From positions 1 to 44,061 of the IMG/VR virus record IMGVR_UViG_3300009641_000005: a stretch of DNA of 44,061 nucleotides; one strand, written 5' to 3'. Below, in pieces: positions 14,272 to 22,095 of this stretch. The stretch's first letter is position 1. The number at the start of each line of letters is the position of its first letter. The DNA comes from a virus. The notes under the pieces are model-generated. The model did not search any database and was not told the DNA's origin. It saw nothing but the letters and a program-made list of their open reading frames with translations. A program made the translations under genes and the position numbers.

Positions 14272-14828
14272 AGAGATCGATGGACAAAGGATATGAATTC
14301 GGCCCGGACTTCTGGTTCAAGAAAAGATCCCCGAAGGACTTGTGTCGTCATCTGCTGGCCCTGCTTGCATATACCCCTGCTCTCCATGCACAGGTGTCGA
14401 GCCGTGAGCGAAACACCCACCCCAATTGGATGTAGATGCTCCATTAGTGCGTCAGCCACCTGCTGAGTAAGCCTCTCCTGGATCTGCAGGCGCCGCGCAT
14501 ATACCTCCAAGACCCGAGAGAGTTTGCTCACCCCAACCACGCGCTTGTCAGGAATATAACCAATGACCGCTGTTCCAAAGAAAGGAGCTAAGTGATGCTC
14601 GCAGAGACTGTAGAAGGGAAGGTCTCGCAGGAGAACCATTTCATTATATTTCTCCCCCCCTTCCTTGAAGCACGTCAGCAGCTTGCCCACGTCCTGATGA
14701 TAACCGACCGTCCACTCCTTCCAAGCTCTTAGCACCCGAGCCGGTGTCTTGAGCAGACCTTCCCGCATTGGGTCCTCCCCGACGAAGCGCAAAATCTCCC
14801 GGATCGTTTCTTCATCGGCTCTCTTCAT
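14268..14828 (-). CDS. folE: GTP cyclohydrolase I
   Basis: The 186-aa enzyme turns GTP into 7,8-dihydroneopterin triphosphate, the first step to folates and to 7-deazaguanines. The family motifs are present: EDPMREGLLKTPARVLRAWK near the start, SLCEHHLAPFFGTAVIGYIP with the zinc Cys-Glu-His-His, VVGVSKLSRVLEVYARRLQI, QERLTQQVADAL, and the late CMESRGICKQGQ stretch with the second zinc Cys. The length is that of a bacterial type IA enzyme. It starts one base after the queE stop (TGA-g-ATG) and ends in an ATGA overlap with the QueD-like fusion gene. Its place here marks it as feeding the deazaguanine pathway rather than folate. Confidence 0.95.
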   Translation of the reverse strand: MKRADEETIREILRFVGEDPMREGLLKTPARVLRAWKEWTVGYHQDVGKLLTCFKEGGEKYNEMVLLRDLPFYSLCEHHLAPFFGTAVIGYIPDKRVVGVSKLSRVLEVYARRLQIQERLTQQVADALMEHLHPIGVGVSLTARHLCMESRGICKQGQQMTTQVLRGSFLEPEVRAEFISFVHRSL

Positions 14829-14829
14829 C

Positions 14830-15519
14830 TCAATATCCTTTCTTCAGGTCACCACCGAGTGGGACCGGCGGCTTAGTCCTATTATCTAGGAAGTCGGCGG
14901 CGTAGAGTTTGTGAAGCTGCCAACCTACGCGCAGAATAGCAGAGCCAGACAAAGCCCAACGTACCATTCCATCGAGCAGAGCTTTGTCATTCCGACGCGA
15001 CCATTCTGGATGCAGCCAAATTGGTACATTAGGATCCAAGTTTCCCCCAAGCTGATCGCGCAACGTATCAAGCCACCATTCAACGTCCGAAGGCTGCTCG
15101 ATGATCAGCTTCAGCTCATCGGCCAAGGCAATGGATTGAGGAGGAGGAATGTTCTGCCGCTTGGGAGAAAGGGTGACCCAATCAAAGATGTCTGGGAACA
15201 TTCGATAGCCGGAGGTCTCCAAATGCACACTCTGATTGGACGCGTGCATCAGATCAACCAGCAGGTGAAGATCGTGGACAATCGGCTCCCCACCGGTGAT
15301 GACGATAAAATCGCAGCAGGTCTCTCCGGCCTCTTTCACGAGCTGCTCCTCCGAGATCCTTTCAATCTTGTCCGGAATATACTTCGGGTGCCAAGTCCCA
15401 GCTGCATCACACCAAGGGCACTTCAATGGGCACCCGAAGGTACGAATGAAAAAGGCTGGTCGGCCAAGATGAACCCCTTCCCCTTGGAAGCTATAGAAAC
15501 GCTCATGAATTGGTAGCAT
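14830..15519 (-). CDS. queE: 7-carboxy-7-deazaguanine synthase (radical SAM)
   Basis: The 229-aa radical-SAM enzyme converts 6-carboxytetrahydropterin to 7-carboxy-7-deazaguanine (CDG). The N-terminus FYSFQGEGVHLGRPAFFIRT is diagnostic for QueE. The cluster-binding Cys30-x3-Cys34-x2-Cys37 (GCPLKCPWCD) has the canonical CxxxCxxC spacing, and the SAM-binding GGEP motif follows (VITGGEPIVHD). KRQNIPPPQSIALADELKLII corresponds to the substrate-binding C-terminal half. It follows queD with a 1-base gap and precedes folE. All parts look intact, so CDG production seems possible if iron-sulfur supply comes from the host. Confidence 0.92.
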   Translation of the reverse strand: MLPIHERFYSFQGEGVHLGRPAFFIRTFGCPLKCPWCDAAGTWHPKYIPDKIERISEEQLVKEAGETCCDFIVITGGEPIVHDLHLLVDLMHASNQSVHLETSGYRMFPDIFDWVTLSPKRQNIPPPQSIALADELKLIIEQPSDVEWWLDTLRDQLGGNLDPNVPIWLHPEWSRRNDKALLDGMVRWALSGSAILRVGWQLHKLYAADFLDNRTKPPVPLGGDLKKGY

Positions 15520-15520
15520 G

Positions 15521-16000
15521 TCAGGAAATGGTCGCGAAGTTCTTCTCGTCCTCCCAAACTGTCACCTTCGAAACCCGCACCTCGCGCTCGGCTAACTCAT
15601 CCCTAGAACGTAACAGGACGTTAACCTCCTCTAAGACCTGCCGAGCTATCCCTTCCGCCCCACAATTATGAACAAGGGTAATCTTGGCCAGAGGCTTAAG
15701 CCCAATCGCCTTCATCGCAGCACCGCAGAGCACACTCTCAAGATATTCCCGACCGGGATCAGTCCGATTCAACACGAGGGTATGATCAAAGCGTTCCTCA
15801 AGCCACTTCTTCAGCCAATCCAACTTGCCGAAGTCAATCACAAATCCGTTGTCATCAAAATCCATGCAGGAGAACTGGATCTCGATCTTCCAGTTATGCC
15901 CGTGGATAAGTGCGCAGTGTCCATCGTGAGAATGCTGCCGATGGGCGAAGGGAAATGGTCCGAAGACCTTGCTGCAAGTGATGCTCATAGTAATATCCAT
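15521..16000 (-). CDS. queD: 6-carboxy-5,6,7,8-tetrahydropterin synthase
   Basis: The 159-aa enzyme converts dihydroneopterin triphosphate to 6-carboxytetrahydropterin. The zinc ligands are His20 (FAHRQ), His33 and His35 (IHGHNW), and Cys29 sits four residues before His33 in the catalytic C-x3-H-x-H pattern. It also has VIDFGKLDWLKKWL, FDHTLVLN with the Asp-His pair, and CGAEGIARQVLEEV with the catalytic Glu. It is thus a complete QueD, in contrast to the Cys-less relative three genes downstream. The ATG at 16000 lacks a good Shine-Dalgarno and is preceded at once by a hairpin with a T-rich tail. It is the first gene of the deazaguanine cluster. Confidence 0.93.
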   Translation of the reverse strand: MDITMSITCSKVFGPFPFAHRQHSHDGHCALIHGHNWKIEIQFSCMDFDDNGFVIDFGKLDWLKKWLEERFDHTLVLNRTDPGREYLESVLCGAAMKAIGLKPLAKITLVHNCGAEGIARQVLEEVNVLLRSRDELAEREVRVSKVTVWEDEKNFATIS

Positions 16001-16014
16001 GTTGGTAAAAGGAA

Positions 16015-16046
16015 AGGGCGTACCAGACCAAAGTCTAATACGCCCT
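16015..16046 (-). terminator. 8-bp hairpin with T-rich tail before queD
   Basis: On the minus strand AGGGCGTA pairs with TACGCCCT across a 16-base loop and is followed by TTCCTTTTA. It lies between the DNA-binding protein gene (ending 16073) and the queD start (16000), like the hairpin before recA at 4542-4573. It may terminate the upstream transcript or set the ratio between the two transcripts. No promoter with clear boxes can be seen between hairpin and queD, so partial read-through would be needed unless the promoter lies further upstream. Confidence 0.55.
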
Positions 16047-16072
16047 ATTATCTGTTGGGGGCCGCTGCGCGG

Positions 16073-16606
16073 TTACTTGACCTTGAAGCCCTTGTCGGAC
16101 TCGGTGGCCAGCTTGCGCACGTCCACCAGCCAGCGGACGTGGGACCGGACGCGAGCTGCGGACAGGCCCGAAGCCTTGGCGATCTCCTCGACCGTCAGGA
16201 CTTTCTTCGCGTTCCACAGCACCTCGTTGACCTTGTGGCCACCCGAGTTCAGCCGGTTGTGGAACTTGTCGAACTTGTCCTCGGCCTTCGGCGCGGCCTT
16301 GCCCTTGCCCTTCCCGGCGGGCGCAGCAGCCGGAGCCGGAGTGGGGGAGGCCTTCTTCCCCTTGCCCTTCGGAGCGGCCACCGGGGGATCTTCGACGCAT
16401 TCGACCTGATCCTTCCGGGCGGTCTTGACGACATTGGTGGCCAACTCGCGCACACCCTTGTCGGCGATAGCGGCCAAGCGCTCATCGGTAACGTTGTCAC
16501 CGATCTTGGCCAGCTTCGTGTTGAAGCGGGCGATGTCCCATCGGTCCGCCGTTTGAAAGCCGATGGCTGTGAAAATGGCCACGGCCTGTGTTCGTGTGAT
16601 CTGCAT
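16073..16606 (-). CDS. DNA-binding protein with Lys/Ala/Pro linker and C-terminal HTH
   Basis: The 177-aa protein has three parts: an N-terminal helical domain (ITRTQAVAIFTAIGFQTADR to about residue 85), a linker of Lys, Gly, Ala and Pro repeats (about 85-120, KGKGKKASPTPAPAAAPAGK), and a C-terminal winged-helix or HTH (VLWNAKKVLTVEEIAKASGL, then SAARVRSHVRWLVD). The linker resembles tails of histone-like and other basic DNA-coating proteins. It could coat DNA or regulate transcription. The start at ATG 16606 is fixed by a strong AGGAG 8 bases upstream in an A/C-rich leader; a longer frame to 16783 would swallow the preceding small gene. A hairpin follows it. Confidence 0.7.
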   Translation of the reverse strand: MQITRTQAVAIFTAIGFQTADRWDIARFNTKLAKIGDNVTDERLAAIADKGVRELATNVVKTARKDQVECVEDPPVAAPKGKGKKASPTPAPAAAPAGKGKGKAAPKAEDKFDKFHNRLNSGGHKVNEVLWNAKKVLTVEEIAKASGLSAARVRSHVRWLVDVRKLATESDKGFKVK

Positions 16607-16661
16607 ATCAGTTTCTCCTGTTTGTGTGGTTGTGTGTTGGATCTGGTTACTCTGACCTACG

Positions 16662-16841
16662 TCAGCAAAGGTGACTCCGAGTAATGGCATTGGCAATCCA
16701 CGCTGCCGCATCCTGCGCAGTAACGCCGACATCGTACAAGTAGAAAAGCTGCGGCAAGAGATCCGCCTCCAGCGCGGCATCAATTTCCGTGCTGTCGAGC
16801 CATTCCCTCAAACTGACGATCCACTGTTGAAACGTCTGCAA
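16662..16841 (-). CDS. 59-aa hypothetical protein (TTG start)
   Basis: The gene was read by eye: TTG at 16841, stop TGA at 16664-16662. The product runs QTFQQWIVSLREWLDSTEID, then a Leu/Ala-rich amphipathic helix, then YLYDVGVTAQDAAAWIANAI. The pattern of charged and hydrophobic residues is that of a real helical protein rather than a chance frame, and it fills the otherwise empty 16607-16896 gap. No ATG is available and no ribosome binding site is obvious, so the start could also be the TTG at residue 10. No family is recognised. It lies between the helicase and the DNA-binding protein. Confidence 0.52.
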   Translation of the reverse strand: MQTFQQWIVSLREWLDSTEIDAALEADLLPQLFYLYDVGVTAQDAAAWIANAITRSHLC

Positions 16842-16896
16842 GCAACCACAAGAATGTTGGGTAGCGTATCATCGTCAACGAAAAAATGCAATCAAG

Positions 16897-18315
16897 CTAC
16901 TCGCAAGACTTTACCGCCGGGTTCGAAAATCCCAAAGCTGCGGCCACGCCAACGGTATAACGCTCGCTGAACGCACCCTCCCGAAGCTCCACCCAATTGA
17001 GTCGATAGAGCTCTTTTTCTTTCTCGGAGGCGATCTGATTTATCCCAACCATGCCCGTCACATGCGCCAGCTTAGTTTTGGACTCAGAGAAGTTGGACCG
17101 ACCGAGGATCTCTCTGGTATAGCTGTCGGTGTCCGACTGCGTGGCCGTCAAGTACAGGCAATGATACTTCTCACTCAGCGCCCGCTGCAAACGCCAAGAG
17201 GCATCAATCTTGTGCCGGCGGTCATAGCCCTTGGGCATGCCAGACTCTTCATCCAAGATGTCCGCATAATCCGTGATCACCACGTCCGGTACCCACCCCT
17301 CCTTGGCCCACCGCTCTAAGTGAGCTTCGATCCCTTTGACCGATAGGGAAGAGTTTGGATAAGTGAGCAGCCGCAGGTATGGGATCTTCCCACGGATTCG
17401 GTACTGCAAAATCTCCTGCATCGCCCGCCAAGCCTCTCCCCAGACCAAAGGCCGTTCAAAGCGCCGCATCTCCTTCCGCACCTGCAAGCGAGCCGGCTCC
17501 TGTGGGTTCCGACGCACCGCCAATGGATAACCAATCTCACAAGGCCAGTCCTTCGACCGCAGTGGGTGCATAGCTGCCCGAATGGCAAAACGCTGCATCA
17601 TTTGGCGCTCAGTCATGTCCCCGGCCGCAAACCAGGCGACCTTGCGCCGCTGCAGAGCTGCTCGCCAGCCTGCATCCATTAGCCAGAAGGTCTTGCCTAC
17701 CTTCTCTGGACCTAGGAAGGCCACAAAGGACTCGCGCCCTAGCTGATTGGAAAAGAAGTGGCCGAGAGCCCCAGGGTAAATCACAAGGTCCCGAGCTAGA
17801 TCATCAAAGACCTGCTGCAGGACTGTCGGGCTGTTCAGCACATCAATCGACTCCCCTGCCCCTAACTCGACCGGCCGGAAGCCATTGACGCCTTGCACCG
17901 CCTCCTCTAGTCGCCCTTGCTCCATGTCCTCTTCCGCCCGATCGACCATCTGTTTGAGCCGAATTTGAGTGAAGTGCTTCGCGGCCAGATCGATCACGTA
18001 GGCGCTGTTGATCTCCCGCGCCAGCGTCTCATATTCCCCGCTCAGCCCATCCAAGAACCGCTCGATCAGCGCGACCGTCTCCTTGTCTGTGACCTTCTCA
18101 ACCCACGCTTCAAAGAGTCCTTGCAGGTGAGCCTTCGGAGCCTTCCCATAGCGATTGCAATAGCGCACGCTCCATCCACCGACAATGTTCGCCCAAGTCG
18201 ACCGGAACATTTCCCCTTCCCACTTGGCCGCAATCCGGAGGCAGACCGCGTCATCCACTATCATCCCGATCAGGACCTGCCGTTCGACGTTACCGGAGAT
18301 GCGTTCAACTTTCAT
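16897..18315 (-). CDS. DnaB-like replicative helicase
   Basis: The 472-aa protein has an N-terminal helical domain (about 1-150, beginning ERQVLIGMIVD, as in DnaB N-domains) and a RecA-like ATPase domain. It has Walker A at about 202-209 (GPEKVGKT), GDMTERQMMQRFAIRAAM after the first strand, and Walker B WVPDVVITDYADIL. A Gln-containing strand follows (LYLTATQSDTD), then the Arg-rich end. It would unwind DNA at the phage fork as a hexamer, with the DnaG-like primase encoded two genes upstream. It overlaps the winged-helix replication protein by 11 bases. The ATPase core is longer than usual at residues 260-310. Confidence 0.85.
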   Translation of the reverse strand: MKVERISGNVERQVLIGMIVDDAVCLRIAAKWEGEMFRSTWANIVGGWSVRYCNRYGKAPKAHLQGLFEAWVEKVTDKETVALIERFLDGLSGEYETLAREINSAYVIDLAAKHFTQIRLKQMVDRAEEDMEQGRLEEAVQGVNGFRPVELGAGESIDVLNSPTVLQQVFDDLARDLVIYPGALGHFFSNQLGRESFVAFLGPEKVGKTFWLMDAGWRAALQRRKVAWFAAGDMTERQMMQRFAIRAAMHPLRSKDWPCEIGYPLAVRRNPQEPARLQVRKEMRRFERPLVWGEAWRAMQEILQYRIRGKIPYLRLLTYPNSSLSVKGIEAHLERWAKEGWVPDVVITDYADILDEESGMPKGYDRRHKIDASWRLQRALSEKYHCLYLTATQSDTDSYTREILGRSNFSESKTKLAHVTGMVGINQIASEKEKELYRLNWVELREGAFSERYTVGVAAALGFSNPAVKSCE

Positions 18316-19501
18316 CGAACCTAGCGTAGAGCTTGGCGAACGCGTCCGAGCGTGCGCACCATTCCATCGAGACTTGTTCCATTTGTTTTATGTTCAGCGG
18401 ATGCTTCGGATCCCAGACAAACCTACTCAGATCACCATTCCAATTCTCCCAATCCCGGACTGACCGGTGGACGTTCATAAACCAAAGGTGCAGAATCGCT
18501 CTCACCCCACCGGTGTAGTAGTAGCTCGTCACCGTCTCAGCTAAAGCCAGATCATCCCCGCGCAGCGTTCGCTGAAACGCGATCCACTTGTGATACCAGG
18601 GCAGCAACCGGACGTAGCTCCGATGGAGGCAAGTCGCCAGCAACTGATCACTCCCTTTGGGCCAGCTCAGATTGGTGAGGTGCTCGTACAGCCATTGTTC
18701 ATCTTCATTAAGCTCCTCCACCGGCACCAGGGTCGGATTGTCCTTTTCCCAACGCGCCTTGCAGGCCAGCAAAGCCGGAAACTTGGAGGCAAAGCTGCTG
18801 GCCGAGAAGAAGTGCGGGGTGTACTGGTCCCGGATTGCCCCGCTTTTCTCCAACCAGATGATGACCGCTTTAATCTCTGCCTTGGGCTGACTCTTCATCA
18901 ACCAGAGGATATCTTTCTCCCACTTCTTGATCTTGACCGGCCCAGTCACTTGCCGATGGAGCCGCAGCAGGGCTTCTAATCGACTGGCCGCGATCTGCTC
19001 AAAGCTCTTCTTTGGCGGATACTCAAGCTTCGCCTCAGTGGGTGATTCAGAATTGGCGACTGTGTGCTTACTATTCTCATTTGTCTTATCGCGCCCGCGT
19101 GCATTATGCGCACGCACGCGAGGGTTGGTTGCGGTCCGCATCCTACTAGGTTGCGTTTCGTCTGCTCCTTCACCAGATGGCCCTTTCCTCCTACATTCCC
19201 ATTGAACATTGAGCTTTTCTTCGTCCACCTGATAGAAGATTTGATGCGTTTCAAAGTTCCGTCTCTCATAGAGCAGCCCTTCTTCAATCAGGTTCTTTCT
19301 CACCCTCTCTTGTACCCGTTTGCTCAAGGAGGTAACAGCTTCAATCTCTTGGATAGTGCGATATGCCCAACTATCGGGCCCGGTCATCCAATAGAGAACG
19401 TGATTGAGGAAAATGGATTCCTCAAGCCCAAGCCATCGAGCCAGGCCTCCATACACAACGATCGGACTTCCAAGGTCTCTGAGAATTTCAGTGAGTTTCA
19501 T
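18305..19501 (-). CDS. winged-helix replication protein (initiator / helicase-loader type)
   Basis: The 398-aa protein starts with a domain like phage replication proteins that bind origins: WLGLEESIFLNHVLYWMTGP followed by YRTIQEIEAVTSLSKRVQERVRKNLIEEGLL, a clear winged-helix pattern also seen in DnaD/RepA-like proteins. A polar linker (about 105-165) with many Thr, Asn and Arg follows, then a helical C-terminal region. It lies between primase and DnaB-like helicase with overlaps on both sides (ATGA at 19498-19501). A role in origin recognition or helicase loading is therefore likely, but inferred. No ATPase motif is present, so it would be a non-ATPase loader or initiator. Confidence 0.72.
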   Translation of the reverse strand: MKLTEILRDLGSPIVVYGGLARWLGLEESIFLNHVLYWMTGPDSWAYRTIQEIEAVTSLSKRVQERVRKNLIEEGLLYERRNFETHQIFYQVDEEKLNVQWECRRKGPSGEGADETQPSRMRTATNPRVRAHNARGRDKTNENSKHTVANSESPTEAKLEYPPKKSFEQIAASRLEALLRLHRQVTGPVKIKKWEKDILWLMKSQPKAEIKAVIIWLEKSGAIRDQYTPHFFSASSFASKFPALLACKARWEKDNPTLVPVEELNEDEQWLYEHLTNLSWPKGSDQLLATCLHRSYVRLLPWYHKWIAFQRTLRGDDLALAETVTSYYYTGGVRAILHLWFMNVHRSVRDWENWNGDLSRFVWDPKHPLNIKQMEQVSMEWCARSDAFAKLYARFDES

Positions 19502-20373
19502 GGGTGGATCAGCTGTCCTATTTGTCTGCGGTCAGCCTCGGAGGTTGCAGCCAGGTCCTTCCCATCCGGACACACTCGGATCGTTTCACCCTCAAAGGCG
19601 CTGAGGCTGTTGCACAGCTCAAGAGCCCGGCGCTGGGCTGCGGGTTCATTGTCAAAGCACACCACCCGCTTGAGGTACCGACTAAGGCGCAGTACCTGGG
19701 CTCTAGTGTAAGCTGTTCCGCCAGTCGCTACCCACCCCGGTCCTCCGGCCCAGACATCAAGTTGCCCTTCCACCACCCCAATGCTCAGCCCATGCACCAA
19801 GTCCTCCCCATAGAGCAGCTCCTTGTGATTGAGACTTTCCGAAAGGGCGCTGGCGCTGATGTAACGCATGGCCGGTTGATCTGAGATGGCCCGCGTAGTC
19901 CAACTCACGACCCGACCTTGATACTCCCAAGGGATCAACAGGCGCCAAGCCAAATCCACCGCTAACCCAATGCCTTGAATGTGCCACAGTTTGACAATCT
20001 GCTCGGGATCAAAGCCCCTCTCTTGCAGATACTGCTTGTGCTGTTTCAGCAGAGGTCCTGCACCCGGCGGCAGTTGCAACGTTCCAATTGGACGTGGGGG
20101 GCGATCGGCTGCCCGAATCAAATCTACCCCTCGGAGCAGTTGATAGGCCTGCCCGGTCGAAATGCGCAGGATCCGGGCCAGGGTTTCATCCCCACGGTGT
20201 GCACCACACTTCCAGCAAGAGCAATGGCCGTGGGCCTCGTTAAAGCCCAGGTGAAAGCTGCGTGATTGACACCAAGGGCAGCGCAGCTGGAGCCAACCCG
20301 ATCGTGCATGATGATCTTGGCCTGCTTCCCGGAATTCAACCCCTTCCTGCGAAAGTAGGTCGCGTAGCTTCAT
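19498..20373 (-). CDS. DnaG-like DNA primase
   Basis: The 291-aa protein combines a zinc-binding domain with a Toprim domain. Cys32-x2-Cys35 and Cys51/53...Cys56 (RCPWCQ; CSCWKCG) form the zinc site, and GHCSCWKCGAHRGDETLA matches the CHC2 motif. Toprim has the Glu in GVVEGQLDVWAGG and the acidic pair in VVCFDNEPAAQRRA (variant of DxD). WRLLIPWEYQGRVVSWTTRA is the usual RNA-polymerase-domain start of DnaG-type enzymes. It is short compared with bacterial DnaG and lacks a helicase domain, fitting its pairing with a separate DnaB-like protein. The ATG at 20373 follows GGGGGT; an upstream TTG is rejected. Confidence 0.85.
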   Translation of the reverse strand: MKLRDLLSQEGVEFREAGQDHHARSGWLQLRCPWCQSRSFHLGFNEAHGHCSCWKCGAHRGDETLARILRISTGQAYQLLRGVDLIRAADRPPRPIGTLQLPPGAGPLLKQHKQYLQERGFDPEQIVKLWHIQGIGLAVDLAWRLLIPWEYQGRVVSWTTRAISDQPAMRYISASALSESLNHKELLYGEDLVHGLSIGVVEGQLDVWAGGPGWVATGGTAYTRAQVLRLSRYLKRVVCFDNEPAAQRRALELCNSLSAFEGETIRVCPDGKDLAATSEADRRQIGQLIHP

Positions 20374-20498
20374 TAGACCCCCGTTTTCGCCCAAGATAAT
20401 GCCCCTACCACGTCTGGAAAGCCCTTTCCGTGCTGCAAGAGTGCGGGTAGGAGGCTCAAAGCGCGTGTGAAGGGGCGTTGGGCCCTTTTACAAGGTTT
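20374..20498. other. 125-base gap before primase; small hairpins only
   Basis: No coding frame of note. On the minus strand there are two weak inverted repeats: AAGGG...CCCTT around 20471-20493 and GGAAAG-gg-CTTTCC near 20420-20433. Neither is followed by a proper T-tract in the minus direction, so I do not call a terminator. A promoter for primase could lie here but no convincing boxes are seen. Confidence 0.3.
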
Positions 20499-20717
20499 TT
20501 ACGCTCCCCTTCTGTGATCGACAATTCGGCGCAATTTGATTGCCTCGGCCAGGGGCGGCAGATGGATTTTGCAGCCTCGCATGAATTCGATTTGCACGTC
20601 CAGCATGGTGACGCCCAGCTTGGCGCACTCAGCTTTGAAAGAGTTCTTCACTCCCGATGGTACTGGCCGCAGGTATAAGGTCCCTGTCGTATCTTTTGAT
20701 CTGGCTGCTCCACTCAT
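20499..20717 (-). CDS. small ribbon-helix-helix-like protein, 72 aa
   Basis: The start is ATG 20717, which overlaps the helicase stop as ATGA (20714-20717) and has AAGGA upstream; longer frames in the same phase run into the helicase gene. The layout TLYLRPVPSGVKNSFKAECA-KLG-VTMLDVQIEFMRG is strand, helix, turn, helix, as in Arc/MetJ-type DNA-binding proteins, and the C-terminus is basic (KLRRIVDHRRGA). It could be a transcription repressor or copy-control protein for the replication block and is a candidate reader of the inverted repeats found in this window. The family is inferred from the pattern only. Confidence 0.6.
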   Translation of the reverse strand: MSGAARSKDTTGTLYLRPVPSGVKNSFKAECAKLGVTMLDVQIEFMRGCKIHLPPLAEAIKLRRIVDHRRGA

Positions 20718-22090
20718 GGTGATTTGTCCTTTTGGGTTGAATAAACTGACCGAAGAAGTTCGTTGAAGATGTTGAGATTGTCCCCCCGGCCTTGGCCATC
20801 GAGGACCTCTTCTAATATGCTCTGCTTTCGCTGCAGGAGCTTGCACAGCTTCTCCTCAATCGTATCATAGGCCACGAGGTAGTAAATGAACGCGGTCTCC
20901 TTCTGCCCAATCCGATGGATCCGGTCCTCCGCTTGCACCAGGTCTCCTGGCGTCCAGGGCAGATCGGTAAAAACGCAGGTGTCGGCCGCGGTCAAGGTGA
21001 TGCCAATTCCAGCGGCCCGGATATTGCCTAGGAACAGACGCACGTTGTCCTTGTGCTGGAAGGCGTCCACGGCCCGTTGGCGCTGCCGACCTTTTACTCC
21101 CCCATCCACGACCACACTTTGCCGATGGTAGCGAGCATGGAGCAACTCAACCATCCGGCGGTGCATGGAAAAGACGACCAACTTCCCATCACTACCCTCG
21201 AGGAAATTGTCCACCCACTCATACACCAACTTCAACTTGAGCTTGGCACACAAGCGCAGTAGATAGCCAATGCGGGTCAGAGCTTCAGCCCGAGCCGCTC
21301 GCCTTGCTCGTTCGATCGAGATCGTTCTCAACCACCCTAGGAAGTCAGCCTGGGCGGTATCATACTCAGTCCGGTCAGGCAAGCGCAGCATCAGCACCTC
21401 GCGCACCTTTGGGGGTAAGTCTTGCAGGACATCCCGCTTGAGGCGCCTGACCATGCACAATTCTTTAAGATGGGCGTGGAGGACATCGAGGTCCCGGGCC
21501 CCGCTGAAATCCCAACCCCAAGGAAAGTGGCGAGGCTTAGTCCAGCGGAAGACGAACTTGTAGAAGCTCCTAAAAATGTCGGGACGAATGACGGAGAGTG
21601 GGGCCCACAGCTCTGATGGTCGATTGGTCAGGGGCGTACCACTTAGCCCAATGACTCTAGGCACGCGCTCACATAGCTTGCGCGCTGCCCGATACCTTTG
21701 GGAGGCACGGTTCTTGATGTAGTGAATCTCATCGAGGATGATCAGCCCGGGCCCCAACGCCTTCAGATATGGCAGCCAAGGTCCAAGGATGTCATAATTG
21801 ATAATGACCAAAGGTGCGCGAGTAGCCGGTTTGAAACGTCGGACTTTGCGCCCTTCTAAGACTTCGCTCGGCAAGCCCAGATGGTGAGCGGCTTCTCTCT
21901 CCCAATTCAGCTTCACGTTAGCTGGGCAGACCACAACCACCGGCCGCGATGCTGGGGTTTTGTAGACATAGAACAAGGCCTGCAGGGTCTTGCCTAGTCC
22001 CATCTCATCGGCCAATAGGATTCGACCGCCCCAGTCTCGAATCTGTCGGGCACCAATGAGCTGGTAATCCCGTAGTTTGGTAATCTGCAT
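20714..22090 (-). CDS. SNF2-family DNA helicase/translocase
   Basis: The 458-aa protein contains the complete SNF2 motif set: LRDYQLIGARQ (Q-type motif), Walker A ILLADEMGLGKT, motif Ia VVVVCPANVKLNWEREA, motif II LIILDEIHYIKNR (DEIH instead of DEAH), motif III VIGLSGTPLTNRPSELW, motif IV KLVVFSMHRRMVELL, motif V RLFLGNIRAAGIGITLTAAD, and motif VI QAEDRIHRIGQ. It belongs to the small single-protein SNF2 helicases of phages, close in layout to SMARCAL1/HARP-like annealing helicases. It would remodel forks or strip proteins from DNA. The start ATG 22090 has GGAGG 8 bases upstream. The end overlaps the small RHH-like gene. Confidence 0.93.
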   Translation of the reverse strand: MQITKLRDYQLIGARQIRDWGGRILLADEMGLGKTLQALFYVYKTPASRPVVVVCPANVKLNWEREAAHHLGLPSEVLEGRKVRRFKPATRAPLVIINYDILGPWLPYLKALGPGLIILDEIHYIKNRASQRYRAARKLCERVPRVIGLSGTPLTNRPSELWAPLSVIRPDIFRSFYKFVFRWTKPRHFPWGWDFSGARDLDVLHAHLKELCMVRRLKRDVLQDLPPKVREVLMLRLPDRTEYDTAQADFLGWLRTISIERARRAARAEALTRIGYLLRLCAKLKLKLVYEWVDNFLEGSDGKLVVFSMHRRMVELLHARYHRQSVVVDGGVKGRQRQRAVDAFQHKDNVRLFLGNIRAAGIGITLTAADTCVFTDLPWTPGDLVQAEDRIHRIGQKETAFIYYLVAYDTIEEKLCKLLQRKQSILEEVLDGQGRGDNLNIFNELLRSVYSTQKDKSP

Positions 22091-22095
22091 GAGTC

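Noticed and set aside
11024-16000. QueC, ArcS, QueF or other preQ0-tailoring enzymes within the cluster
   Set aside because: I looked for SGGxDS (QueC) and for other known tailoring motifs in all frames of this stretch and saw none.
15668-16684. Long plus-strand open frame (338 aa) across queD and the DNA-binding protein gene
   Set aside because: It is antisense to genes with clear family motifs (QueD) and a good ribosome binding site; its own sequence is Leu/Gly/Arg-rich with no known motif.
16607-16896. Possible frameshifted pseudogene in the gap after the helicase
   Set aside because: A first reading seemed to need a +1 shift, but re-reading of 16741-16780 showed that I had skipped two bases; the frame is continuous and is listed as a 59-aa gene.
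20464-20498. Intrinsic terminator for the RHH-like gene
   Set aside because: The inverted repeat AAGGG...CCCTT is followed by a T-run only on the plus strand, where no gene is read.
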